Source: Pyrrhoderma lamaoense
Lineage: Eukaryota; Basidiomycota; Agaricomycetes; Hymenochaetales; Hymenochaetaceae
Direction: 5' to 3'
Length of the DNA stretch: 64,000 bases
NCBI GenBank assembly: GCA_002794735.1
Contig: NBAZ01000004.1
Location: 1,736,001-1,800,000 of the forward strand
Shown here: one piece after another, positions 23,662 to 34,972 of the stretch
How the letters are laid out: the number at the start of each line of letters is the position of its first letter
How positions within the stretch are numbered: position 1 is the first letter of the stretch
Notes under the pieces: model-generated
Seen by the model: the letters and a program-made list of their open reading frames with translations, nothing else
Told to the model about the DNA's origin: nothing
Database searches by the model: none
Translations under genes and position numbers: made by a program

Positions 23662-24612
23662 TCAAGCCCCTAGGCTTGAGATTTTGTGATAATCTTCAGT
23701 TGTACGGTGTCGTTTGCGCGGCCCTTGGGGGCTGTAGCTGTGGACTTCCACCATGTGTTTATGCCTTCTTGCCGGGTCGCTGAATCGTTTGTCACATCCC
23801 GTATATTTACATGGGTGGGGTTTTTCTCCGGTACTGAACGAGGCCATCAGTAGCTGAGATAATTTCCGACAACTATAGACTTACTGCCTATTCAGATGAA
23901 TGTTCAGAGAGACACGTTGGGGAAACGCCTTGCCGCAGAAAGTGCATTTGTGATCTCTATAGTAGATGGATAACTTGATCAGATTAAAGTTGGAATGATG
24001 TAAGGTTTCTGCTTACTTGAAGTGCAAATGCCGGGTTTCAATATGCCTCTTTACTAAGTGACGCTTAGCTGTATACCCGCAGTAATCCTTATCGTTTCCA
24101 TCGCAGCCAACTCTCCACATGCAACGATAGACTTGTTCACCATCTACGGTGATGCATCGTGCATGTTCTTTCCAAGCATTTTTATCGCGAGAAGATGTCA
24201 CAATCTCAGAAATGACGGGGATAGTCGATAAGCGGGAGCGTTGGCCGGGGTTTTCGTAAGGCAAGTATGGTCCATTGACAAGAGTCCGTATAGGTGGTAG
24301 GATGGTTGACACACCCCTCTGAGTATCGTATTCAGATTCATCGTGGGGGTAAGGGCTATACCTCTGGTTGTAGTAGATTGCACTCATATCCTTGTGACGC
24401 CAGATCCCTGAGTTACGAGACGAGCTCGCGACTGTAGCATCGTATCTCGTATAGGGAAGTGGCGTCTGAGGAGTTGGAGGGGTGGATACCACCGAAGCTG
24501 GAGGTGAAATTTGATGGAATGAACCATGGATTCCCTTGTTGAAACTATGTAGAAGCATTGAATCAGCCCAACTGCATAGGTGCTTGAGCAAGTGGTTTAC
24601 CTTTCTGCACAA
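23662..24612 (-). CDS. C2H2 zinc-finger protein, probable transcription factor
   Basis: Three 3' exons are clear: about 24559-24017, 23956-23885 and 23833-23662. The N-terminal half is Pro/Ser/Tyr-rich and disordered (SPPASVVSTPPTPQTPLPY). Then come a variant finger (YRCMWRVGCDG...CGYTAKRHLVKRHIETRH), a classical finger HKCTFCGKAFPQRVSLNIHLN with RH, the TGEKP linker restored exactly by the intron at 23834-23884, and a last finger PCKYTGCDKRFSDPARRHKH with VH. The tail is basic (PQGPRKRHRTTEDYHK), a possible nuclear signal. Three tandem fingers with TGEKP imply sequence-specific DNA binding in the nucleus; target genes cannot be told. The start is uncertain: ATG near 24559 or an upstream exon in the 24.6-25.0 kb region, where an 83-codon Ser-rich minus-strand frame lies. 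Confidence 0.8.
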
Positions 24613-27600
24613 CCAGTTTCGTACGCTTTTGATGAGTTTGGCGATTCATGTGTATGCAGTTTTAAGTCCAGAGACACTCTGGGAGAGTTCCACTCATGTC
24701 TAAAATGCTCTTTAAGTATTTATCCACCGAAAGCTAGTTTTTTTCCTGTACGTACATTGTTTCACTAACAGGAGAGGGTGTTTGTAGTTCGGCACTATGG
24801 CGGCTTGGAGGGCTAGGACTGAAGCTAGGTTGTCGACTGTCCATAATATCCCTGTTACCAGGGAAGGTTGGGTGACGCCTTTCGAGTCTGAGCTGACAGA
24901 GCAAGAGCGAACTGAATGTCCATCTTCACTCGCTTCAGGGGTTTTTCGACTATCACGGTACATTGTCGAAGGAAACTGAGTAATAGTCAGTTTTTATGAA
25001 TAAAAAAAGGAAGATTGCTGAAGAAGTGAATAGATACTAACTCTTCTGATACCGGGGCCTCGTTACTGAAAAATAATAACCTTATAAGTTGAGCTATGAG
25101 TGGGCTACAAAGGCGTTGACGTACATAAACGAGTCTCCTCTATACCGAACCTTCCATTGTGCATGGCTGGTATCACTCTGAGAAGACTTCATGCTGGGTT
25201 GCATGAGATCGAATGGATTACGGTGAGATAGACGGTCCCTGTGTAGCCAATATGATGATATTCAGATCAAGTATGTGGTTCAGGATAATCGACATACGTA
25301 GCACATTCGCGGAGGGAGCGGTATAATGCAGACTCTCGCTTCCGCCTTTGTTCAACTTCGTCAACGTACAAGGGTGAGAAGGATGAATACATGAAGAAGT
25401 CGGAGGTGGGTGGTTGCAGGGGGGGCGTGAGGATGAAAGCAAGTGTGGAGAATTAGAAGGCCTCTTATAGCACAAAGGGATGCGGGACAGTTGCCCTCCA
25501 AGCCGATAGAAGCCTTGCATTTTAAAGAGCATGCCATGCAGGTGGCGTTGAAAAAATGATTAGATCTAGTATTTCAGCCATTGTCCAGATATGGTGAATC
25601 GGCTAAGACTTACATGAACCCTCGGAGAAGATCAGGTTAATGGATTGCACTCCCGAAGCGCCCAACTCACCGTCCTCTACGGCAAAGGGGCTAAAGGGTG
25701 AACAATAAATTTTTAACAAATAATCACAAACCGAATTTGTATACTGTTTTGGAGACCGGATCAGTACAATCCTATTCACTGAGACCGAAGATGGATGAGG
25801 CTAAGAGAGTCAAGTGCCAAAGGCTGAGAAGATAGACGGATCGTGAGCTTAAAGTCCCTAATACGCAGGTCTTGTGTTCGCTAATCCCGAAACGGGGGTA
25901 TTTGGACCTATGATACTATACCAAAGGAAGAAGACAAACGAGAAAGGGAAGTTAGGGTCAAAATGTAAAAGTGAAACTCAAAAGCAGCTTACTAGACCAG
26001 GAAGATGAAAGAGTTAAAGAGCAAAGTATTAAGATCCACTGACTAATTAAAGGGTCGTGGCTTTCACAAAGGACACAAGGGTTGAGTACAGCTGCTCGTT
26101 TACATCCAGTTTCTGCACGTGTATAATATGAGCCGTAAAAGGCAGAATTACTATCGATGAAAAGAAAGAGGGAAAGTTGAGCTCGCGAAGACGATGATAC
26201 AGAGAGAGCGGTGAGTGAGTGAGACTGACAGAAGACGGGGAGGAGGACGATAAAACCGCAGGCCATGACTGGAAAACTCCTCCGTAGACTGCTCACCGAC
26301 CTGACCGAGCCTCCGCTCTCGAAGTTTGAATATTTTATTGTTTCCGTGGGAATCCAACACCCGATCAGAGACGATGGCTAGATCGGGCTGTCTGCACAGC
26401 CATCTTTCTTGTAACCCTCAGGGTCCTGTAAACTTTATTCTGTTCCATCACAACGCAATGTGTCCAGCCCGTCTTCCATCCGTTCTACGCCTGCCACAAA
26501 GGCATGTTTACCTTGCATCTTTGTCCTTTTTGGTGTACAGATCAGAAGCTGACTAGCATAGCTCTCATTGTCCTTTGTATCATCGTACGTACTATGGCTT
26601 CCATATACCTTTTCTTCACTATCTTCCGAGCTCCGAGGATACTACACCACTGTGGCTTCAACCGATCGACACTGATTGGTTGATGACAAATCTAATCCAG
26701 ACACTCGGCGGTGCAAAGTACCCCTTGGCTAACGTTTTCATTACCTTTGTAATGTATTTGACTCTGTTTTTCTCTTTCTCGTTGCATCTACAATTTGCTC
26801 ACGAAATGTACCCGACGGACATGTTCAATCTCGGCGGATCCCTGGATACTTCAGGACGTCCGCGTATTTTCTCGTTCTCATTCTGAGAGAGGGATTGCTA
26901 AGCACCCGCTCCTCACGTACGCTTCTCAAGTCTATGATCATGACCAAAGAGGGATTCAAGTGCAGATGGTCGGGAGGGAACTACAGGCCTATGCGTGTGC
27001 GAAGTTATCTCCTAATCATTTCCCTTTTCAGGTTCTTGTTCTCCTACTTTACTGGGGTGCAGCGATCCAGGCGCTAATCAAGTGGCTGTGATGTTGGGAC
27101 CCTCATCAATTTACGTCGTGGTTCTCTTTGACAGGCACCTTTCCTATCCCAATTTTCCATCCGACCTTTTCCCAGCCGGCTGAGCTTGTTTACGACGATG
27201 CAACTTGAGATTCATGAACAAGAAAATACTGAGACCGTTTAGTCGAACTCGACCCCTGTTATAAATAGTAAAGGTCCCGAATGTCATTCTCCCGCGATAG
27301 TCCGATAGTAGTATCCTGGGCTGGTCTGCAATACTTGACAACGTTGTGTTCGTGACCGGAAGGGGCGCTAAGTCATCTTGTTTCCGCTTGTCAATTAAAT
27401 CAAACGCGAAGTATTTGTATAAGCCTCGTGTTTTCACTAACGATAAGACTTTCCGTAGACGAATAACCGTATATGGCGAATCGATAGTAGATTTCCACGA
27501 GTACGGCTCCTTCTTACTTGCTACGAATATCGGCCTTCTTTTATTTTAACCTCTGATGCACGTTAAAGGACGCATTATCGCTCTTGGATTTACAGCGTCT

Positions 27601-28423
27601 ATTTTCACAATTTGGGCCCTCTATTAATCGTCAGAGAACAACAACCAATCCGCCCCAGACGGAGTTCACAATCCTGGTATTTGGTCTCTGTTCATCGTTC
27701 TCGTTGATGCTGTATTAGTATGAAGAAACTTAAGCTTTGACATATATGCAAATAATGTTTGCATATTTTCAATAGGTGATTTACGCCCTTCGCCCTTTAA
27801 AATTATCGGGTTCCTCACGTAAAGAAGTCTAACGAGGCTATCATGATTTCATACACATCTATGAAGGCAAATGTCAAAGGCAATACCCAGTTTAAAAAAA
27901 GACACCATCGTAGGCTGCTAATTTCGTCTAATACATACGCAATAAAGGGATGCAAATGAACTTGCTCAACTATGTAGAGTCTACGTCGTGAGATATGTCA
28001 TAAGATTGCTTCATACGGCACTGTAAAATGAAATATACTCGTCCCTGGAATATGGTTTTTTTGACGCTCTACCTGTTCTAGTAGTAGTAGACATGTGCGC
28101 ATGCAGAAGAATAATCCTCAAAATCCATGTCTCTGGACAGTTGGCTAGACTATGAATTAAGTTACGTTCGCACGTGTTATAGTCTTCAATACTTCTAAAT
28201 CAGCGAAGAAGCAGGCTTCGGTTCTCTCGACTGTGGGATCCAAAATATATATTTCATACATATGGGGACAGCTAAACACCCCTACCTTGTATCTGCGCGT
28301 GTAAAATTAAAGTAAGAATCGTACCGTACGTTTATTGCTACGCCTCTTAATCATAGATAACACCCACCTCCCCATACTTCCTTTGGTGGTCCTATGTCGC
28401 GTGGCCCGGGAATGAATGAATTA

Positions 28424-28433
28424 GGGGGGGGGG
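28424..28433. repeat. G10 homopolymer
   Basis: Ten consecutive G at the end of an intergenic A/T-rich region. Seen directly; no function is proposed. Confidence 0.9.
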
Positions 28434-29041
28434 ATCTGCCGTAAGTGCGGTTGTCATCACCAAGTTTATCCGCCAATTCTAGCAGTTTAGACGCCGGTGC
28501 GAGGCAACAAAACGATGAGAGGGGGTTCTATCATGTTAATCAGATGGTATGAATGATATTCACGTTTTCATCTCAGAGAATCACAGTGCTATAACTTGAT
28601 ACGAACAATTGAAGCACAATACTACGAACAGCATCAGATAAAATGAGCACCGGCAAGGCCGACCATAATAAGTTGAGTTTGTGTTTGTGATAGAATAGTG
28701 ATGAAATACACAGAATAGTGGCTTCACAACATTGTGTACGGCGCAAACAACAAATTCAGATGTTTGATCTTGATCCCATTTCAAAAATGTATGAACAACA
28801 ACAAGGACCCACGTATTCTAATTGCGGTGCTCTTACTGTCTATAGAGCCGCATACTGATTGTCGTATGACTTTGGAGATGTAAAGGGAAATTACTTGATA
28901 GAGTTTCCGGAGGAGGAGAAGAAGAAGGAGAAGAAGGAGAGAAATAGGAGTCGCATATGCATGTGTATCTCTGGAACCAAATTTGGCTGATCCAATCTGA
29001 ACGGTGATAGGTTCGTAAGAAAAGGGGGGCTGGGGGGTCAA

Positions 29042-29054
29042 TTTTTTTTTTTTT
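29042..29054. repeat. T13 homopolymer
   Basis: A run of about 13 T followed by CCCC. It lies upstream of no clear gene on either strand. Seen directly. Confidence 0.9.
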
Positions 29055-29338
29055 CCCCAGCGTCAAAGTTGTTAAACTTCTCTTCGGAAGAAGTAACTAG
29101 AATACACCTTTGTGTTCTCCCCAGACCAAATCAGAAAGTACTAATTATTCTCTCCTCGAGTAACAACAAGCAGATAGCATATTTTTTCTCCGAGTCGCTT
29201 TATTTGGGAGTCCCCCCCCCTCCTTTCGTATTAGAAGATAAATGGATAAATGGGCACGGGCGTTAATCAGACATGCAATATATTCTGCGATTAATCCATT
29301 TTACCCTAAAGGAGGTTCAGTGACAACCAACGTTTTTT

Positions 29339-29361
29339 CTTTCTTCTTTCTTTCTTTCTTG
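29339..29361. repeat. TTTC microsatellite
   Basis: Repeated TTTC/TTC units followed within 60 bp by two A-rich runs. Typical replication-slippage microsatellite in intergenic DNA. Confidence 0.85.
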
Positions 29362-29906
29362 CTAAGCGAACCACAAAAAAATGTGAAGAGAAAAAAAAAG
29401 GTCTGGTTAAGAAAAAAAAAAACGGGACCCTCCGACTAGGCCGACTCCCGATTGTCTATCGTCGTCGGACTTCCAGTTTGTTCCGTGTGGGGAAAGGACC
29501 GTCAGATTGCCAGTCTGTAGTATTGGAAACCTTAAGCAGTAGTTATTCATTATAACCTTGTTGGGAACTCATGTCTAAAATTACAATTGGCAAGTTTGAA
29601 TACAAATTACATGGGTATGATAATGATATGACTAAATAAGAGTAATAGTACCATAACGATGCTATTGGGACACCCTCTCTAAGAGCACTTTGAAGGCCGA
29701 CAGAAGATGAAAAATCCTATGAACATCATGTAGTGTTATACAACTCGGTGAGAGGAGTGTCTTCTCCGAACTCTGTTCCAATTAGAAAAGTAGATAACGA
29801 GAACACTTACGACGAAAGATAGGATGAATAGTAATAGATTAGAATGGATGGTTAAACATATCACTCCATTTTTCATTCTCGGTCTCAAAAGTCTTATTGT
29901 GGCCAC

Positions 29907-30621
29907 CTACGGCCACATCTGACGGTCTACGGAGAAGTCACTGGAAGGAAGAGGAGGCTGAGTAGAGCTCGCGAACTTCCGAAGACGTCTAACAGGCCTA
30001 GAGGGAGTCATACTGGGAGATACGTTCCTCTCTTCATCATCAGGGTCTGTCTCCATTTTCATCACTAGATCCTCTCCATGATTGCATCGGTAATCTGTAT
30101 CTTCATTCTCATCTTCAAGCTCGAGTACCGCTCTTCCGCGCTTCCGCGGTGAAGGGGAAGGAGAGGTAAGGCTACCGCCGAGGTAGGAGGCGTCATGAAA
30201 ACTTCCTGAAGCGTATCGTTTGCCGAGCGAAATATGGGTGTCGTGGTAACCGTTTTAACAGACGAAGGCTGCTTAACAGGAGACGTGAAAGGCGTTGGAG
30301 GAACAGTATAACCAGAAAGAGCAAAGCGTTCAGTAGAATATCCCTCGGTTATAGCTATCACATTGAAAACGACGCGTTAAATGAGTAACAATACAAGCGG
30401 CTCTGAGCTCACACTTCCTCACGCGTGAACCAATGTTCTGAAGGCGAGCAGTTAGATCGTCTGATATGCTATAGACGCGTATATCCACAGGCTCAGCTCC
30501 ATATTCACGTTCGAAGTATGATTACAAACCCGTAAGTTGATGGCGATCGCAGAACATTGGACGCATTGTGAGTTTCTTCAGTATATACACGCTTTTTTGG
30601 CGTTTCAGGTGGAGATACCAT
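29907..30621 (-). CDS. Possible ribonucleotide reductase inhibitor/import regulator (Spd1/Dif1-like)
   Basis: A small minus-strand gene starts at the ATG at 30621 (MVSPPETPKKRVYTEETHN). A 34-nt intron joins SPSTYGF to PVDIRVYSISDDLTARLQNI. The next join (donor 30412, acceptor before 30354) restores GSRVRKSITEGYSTERFALS followed by GYTVPPTPFTSPVK. The RVRKS-I/V-x-EGY block resembles what I remember of the fungal RNR_inhib family (Spd1, Dif1), small disordered proteins that restrain or localise ribonucleotide reductase; this is memory-based and should be tested. A further 35-nt intron would join a C-terminal part with an acidic stretch (ELEDENEDTD) and a basic TPSRPVRRLRKFASS, ending at 29907; without that intron the protein ends near 30065. 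It is divergent from RPL35. Confidence 0.5.
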
Positions 30622-31333
30622 GGTTATTCGGGATGATGTTTATGAGGATCCGTGTTTAACTAGGACAATGAACATGACGCGCATAATCATACGTACTTAC
30701 TAAATAGGGTGTGTGTGAAATTGAAACCCGAAATAACCAGTAAAGACACTTCTATCGTCTTCAAAATAATCCGCCGGCAGTAGTTTTATTAATGAAAGAA
30801 TGCACCATGAACGAACATTGTGCCCTGTGTCACAGAGTATCAGTGATCCATACGTGCTATACTTAGATACGATCTCCAAAGCCAAGCAACAACTTTTGTT
30901 CCGAAGAAGCATCACCCCTATTCATTATACTTGGAGATCACAAAAAATGACATATCTTAATTATCTCGCGAGAATGAACACCTTGAACACATCACTTCGA
31001 TGGCTCAGTCTTTAGCGATTACGATGCAACTGCATTGTATGAAAGTGGTATTTTTTCACGACAAACAATGAACTCTTCTCTTTGAGCTAGACGTGTGTGT
31101 AGCAAATATGTAATGCCAGCATTGTCTATTTTCGATTATAACTTTGATAACACGTTAATTATATTTATAACGATTTAATCTCTTAGTCAGTATCTGATTA
31201 GAATATCGAAATTCAATTTGATGTCACAAATTAGTCACAAACTGTACAGCAGAAAAGTCATGTGATATGCCACAACTAACTAATTCGCATCTACTAAAAA
31301 CAGAGACGTCCATTTCCGCCTCCTCGAGATAAA
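30622..31333. promoter_or_regulatory. Divergent intergenic region before RPL35
   Basis: About 710 bp between the divergent Spd1/Dif1-like gene and RPL35. Short open frames on both strands near 30700-31015 are antisense to one another and carry no motif. It should include the ribosomal-protein promoter, but I cannot point to a defined site. Confidence 0.45.
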
Positions 31334-31893
31334 ATGCCAGGCAAAGTCAAAGCCTACGAGCTCCAGTCAAAGTACGTCTGCGAGTACTCATAGGATCATG
31401 TATAATTTGATTCTAAACATTTTGTTTCTCAGGTCAAAGAATGACTTAGCAAAGCAGCTAAGTGAGCTCAAGGGGGAGCTGCTTTCGCTTCGTGTGCAGA
31501 AGATTGCAGGCGGTTCTGCATCCAAATTGACCAAGATGTGCGTTTTTGCATAGCAACTATCTTTTGGTAGCATTACTGACTTATGTTTTTGATATGAAGT
31601 AACACGGTTCGCAAATCGATCGCCCGTGTATTGACCGTCACAAACGCTAAGCAACGCCAACATCTGCGCGAATTCTACAAGGGAAAGAAGTACCTTCCTC
31701 TTGACCTCCGCAAGAAGCAAACTCGTGCCATCCGTAGGCGATTAACAGCTGTAAGTTTCGTGTCTGGTTGTCAACGGATACAAACTAAAAGATTTGTGTT
31801 TAATTCATTTAGCATGAAAAGGCGGCAAAGACTGTTCGTCAACACAAGAAGGAGATCCACTTCCCTATCCGGAAGTACGCCGTCAAGGCATGA
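31334..31893 (+). CDS. RPL35: 60S ribosomal protein L35 (uL29)
   Basis: Four exons, 31334-31371, 31433-31537, 31600-31750 and 31813-31893, join in phase into about 124 residues, the usual length. Sequence runs [60 protein letters not shown], then [40 protein letters not shown] and [16 protein letters not shown]. uL29 sits at the polypeptide exit tunnel next to uL23 and helps dock nascent-chain factors. The intron right after the first dozen codons is common for fungal ribosomal-protein genes. No frame problem. Confidence 0.97.
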
Positions 31894-32484
31894 GCAGACT
31901 TTGACTTATTATTTCCGTCTTTTTGTACGACTTAGGGTGCATATCCAACACGTTTGAACTTGGTGTACCATTGTCCCTTCGTTTTGTATGAACACCATGC
32001 AGTTCTAAAAATATGACGCATCTTATGCTATGCACATGTATTTTATTTTTCTTATCTCAGACTTTAGGCTTTTCAACTTTGCATTTGAAACATGAGGTTT
32101 ATTTTTTCGTGTTCATATTTTGATGAGCTTCGAATCCAATAATGGGACTGCAAAAAGCGACAAATTGGTGAGTATTAGTTTTTTTATTCTACTTTCAAAT
32201 GATGGTACTTCGTAATTTGCGTTCGACATGTCATCCTCATTTTAAAGGGGTACACTCGCCTTAGTATCCTGGGGAGGCATAATGAGACAATTGTTACTCT
32301 TCTGATTTCATAACTCTTCTCCAAGTCAATGTGTCTGACACAGCTCGTTTCTAGATCCCTACATAAATTAACTCAATGCTTGAGTCAATGAGTCCTTATA
32401 TAAGTCTTAAAAAAGACTCATAGTGATGTTAAATGAAAAGGAGGCGCAAATATGGCTAGAGGAAACGGTATCATATAATATCGT
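31894..32484. other. Convergent 3' region between RPL35 and phosphatase gene
   Basis: About 590 bp between two convergent gene ends; AT-rich, no open frame worth listing. It probably holds both 3' UTRs and terminators. Confidence 0.5.
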
Positions 32485-33738
32485 CTAAGGCAGTACATCT
32501 GTAATGAGGTTACGTCGTATAATCCTTATGTCATTGTCTGTGAGAGCGCAGTGACTTCGGGCATATCCTTCCGCTCCGCCGTAGTTTTCCTGTAGCAACT
32601 TTAGGAAGGCCAACATCGTTTCTCGCCTTTTGTTGCTATCAACAAGGCTAATCAATTAAGTAGAATACTCAAGACGAACCTAGATGTTAACATGTTCAAT
32701 GCGGAGTCTTTATTCTCAGCAAAAATTGGCTCCTTAGAAAGACGTTGTAAGATCATCTCACGAACAGGTTCCCTCCCTATTCGAGTTAATTCATAGTCAT
32801 CAGCAATAATACTATCTTCTACTCCTGCAAGCTTCCTCCTAAATTTAGCTGTTGTTCAATTAGCTATTGTGGGCACTTTCGACATACCGAGAGTAAAATA
32901 GCAGCTATCACAGCCGTCCGGTCCTTTCCAGCTACAAATAAGTTGCAGTTAATGTTAATATTGGATTTAGCATGAGTAATAGAAGCTAACCTGTGCAATG
33001 GAAAAGACAACTTTCTTCGGGTTTATCACGTACGTGTTTAAGGATTTCTGAGAACGCTACTCCTCCGTTATCAAGGATTTGAGTATAGAGCTCCATAAAA
33101 GCCTTGCGCACTCGGATATTAATTAAATATCAATATCTTACGCGGACAGAGAAAACAGACCTCTGTCTTGCCACTAGCATAAAGCTGAAATCTCCTGAAT
33201 ACATTCGTAATACCAGTAAATAATGTATACGTATGCGACATGCAAATTATAATGATTCAGCCCACCGAGCCATAACTTCTGGAGAATAATCTTCTTTCTC
33301 GAAGACTGGAACAGAGCAGATTTCAACACCCTCAATTTGAGGTACAGGTGTGTTGTACTTTTCCATCTCAGTAGTTGATCGCAGGTCGAAAATTCTAGTT
33401 ATACCGAGTTCCTTCATCTGCTTCTTGCCTACATAATAATTTATATAGTCAACTATGCAATCCGGAATGCACAACAGCGTACCTTTTTCGGTTATTCCTG
33501 AGACTTCAGCACTCCGAAAGAGCTGAAATGGCCGAGTTGTATATTGTTGACCTGTCTCCTCAATTTTAGGCTGTCCAGCTTCTGATTCTCCACAACGGGA
33601 AACAGGATACGGCCCCAGAGAACGTGAATTTGTCACTCCTTCTATTTGAACGAAGGGAAACTTGTTCAGGCGTTCTTGGACCCATTCCCTGTCTAGGGGT
33701 TCCAAGGAATTGAGATCCATCATTGTTGTCACAGACAT
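32485..33738 (-). CDS. Tyrosine-specific phosphatase, Y_phosphatase3 (LipA-like) family
   Basis: Begins at the ATG at 33738 (MTMM-type start SVTTMMDLNSLEPLD). Early landmarks are FRSAEVSGITEKG and KKQMKELGITRIFDLRSTTE. The intron beginning after 33266 joins PEVMA to RRFQLYASGKTE, and the next joins to AFMELYTQILDNGGVAFSEI. The P-loop HCTAGKDRTAVIAAILLS is rebuilt across an intron between 32991 and 32931, with the catalytic Cys and Arg both present. The C-terminal part has the family pattern DDYELTRIGREPVR and MLAFLKLLQENYGGAEGYAR followed by SHCALTDNDIRIIRRNL. Relatives are cytosolic protein or phosphoinositide phosphatases of poorly defined substrate. It is divergent from AP-2 sigma, with 326 bp between the start codons. 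Confidence 0.88.
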
Positions 33739-34064
33739 TGTACAGGAATGATAAACGATACACGAGTTATTGAACCCCAAAGACCTCGAGAATGAGAGAA
33801 AAATGAGTAAGTGGAAAGCTTGGTGTTTACATGGAGTTAAAGTCGGACACTAGTTTATACATACATCTGGTGATAGTGATGATCGAATTCGCGTAAATTA
33901 ATCATTTCGTCGATCTGTTCCGTGATTACTAGCACCAGTCAGCTAAGGCAGGACACTAGTACTACCAACACAACAAGAGTAACACTGGTATCAAGACACA
34001 ATCACCATACGTCTGTCCTTGCCTTAGAAGAAATATACACACAAGGCTTCCCACAGCTGTGACA
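33739..34064. promoter_or_regulatory. Divergent phosphatase/AP2-sigma promoter region
   Basis: 326 bp between two divergent start codons, with no open frame. Both promoters and leaders must lie here; no specific element identified. Confidence 0.5.
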
Positions 34065-34781
34065 ATGATACGATTCATCCTAGTCCAAGTATGTCTCTCA
34101 TAGCTTCAAGTTGGCTAGATATGAACGCTATCTCTGTTCGAAGAATCGTCAAGGCAAGACTCGACTTTCTAAATGGTATGTTCCTTATGACGATGACGAG
34201 AAGGTGTGTTTATCGCTATCTCCCTGTCATCTGTGACATGTGATCCTTACGTTTTCATTGGTCGATGCTGCGTAGGTACGACTACGAGGCGAAGTTCACC
34301 GACTAGTTGCTCCCCGAGACCAGAAGTATCAGTCTAACTTTGTTGAGGTCTGCTTATGATGTTTACGCAATATACCCTAACTTTGACCTCGAGTTTCTTA
34401 GTTCCGAAATTACAAGGTCGTGTATAGGCGATACGCTGGTCTGTTTTTCTGCATCTGTGTTGATGCCAATGACAATGAACTTGCTTACTTGGAGGCTATA
34501 CATCTTTTTGTTGAGGTTTTGGGTAATTTGCATTGCATCCCATACCTTGCGCGCAAGTTGCTTACTACTACGTCTACAGATGCATTCTTTGAGAATGTTT
34601 GTGAGCTTGACTTAGTATTTAACTTCTATAAGGTATATACTTCTTTTGAATCCGTGAAGTCATCTAATCCTTTGCGTAGGTGTATGCAATTCTCGACGAG
34701 ATTTTCCTTGCAGGAGAAATCGAAGAGACGAGTAAAGAGGTGGTTCTTTCGAGGTTGGATGAACTCGAAAAATTAGAATAA
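34065..34781 (+). CDS. APS2: AP-2 clathrin adaptor complex sigma subunit
   Basis: Six exons, 34065-34088, 34144-34203, 34276-34347, 34402-34522, 34580-34632 and 34680-34781, encode about 143 residues, matching sigma chains. The sequence reads [88 protein letters not shown] and [20 protein letters not shown]. The [12 protein letters not shown] start and the [14 protein letters not shown] block favour AP-2 sigma over AP-1 or AP-3. The subunit forms part of the adaptor core that recognises dileucine cargo signals in clathrin-mediated endocytosis. All five junctions keep the frame. SIN1 follows on the same strand after 191 bp. Confidence 0.95.
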
Positions 34782-34972
34782 AGGGTCGTATTTAATGTCT
34801 TTCTTTTCTACCTTGCTTCAGTATCTGTATCTTTACATGTAATACGTACACATCCATGATTGCATCAATGCGGCATATACATTTTGATGATTTAGAAACT
34901 GTGGCTCGATCAGACCTCGCTTCACGTGATAGTAAAGAAACCTGGACAACGACATTATTCTTAACTTAAACT

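Larger units (their letters stand above)
24613..29906. other. Long gene-poor tract with homopolymers and simple repeats
   Basis: About 5.3 kb without a gene that I can support. The longest open frames (26575-26886 with a hydrophobic segment; 26795-27091; 27144-27437 minus) overlap each other in different frames and show no family pattern or consistent splice joins. Features seen are a G10 run (28424-28433), a T13 run (29042-29054), a C9 run (29212-29220) and TTTC repeats (29339-29361). The first kilobase may hold the promoter and 5' exons of the zinc-finger gene. Confidence 0.5.

Noticed and set aside
26575..27091. Two overlapping ORFs with hydrophobic stretches
   Set aside because: They overlap in different frames, with no family pattern, no consistent splice joins and low-complexity residues; not supportable as a gene.
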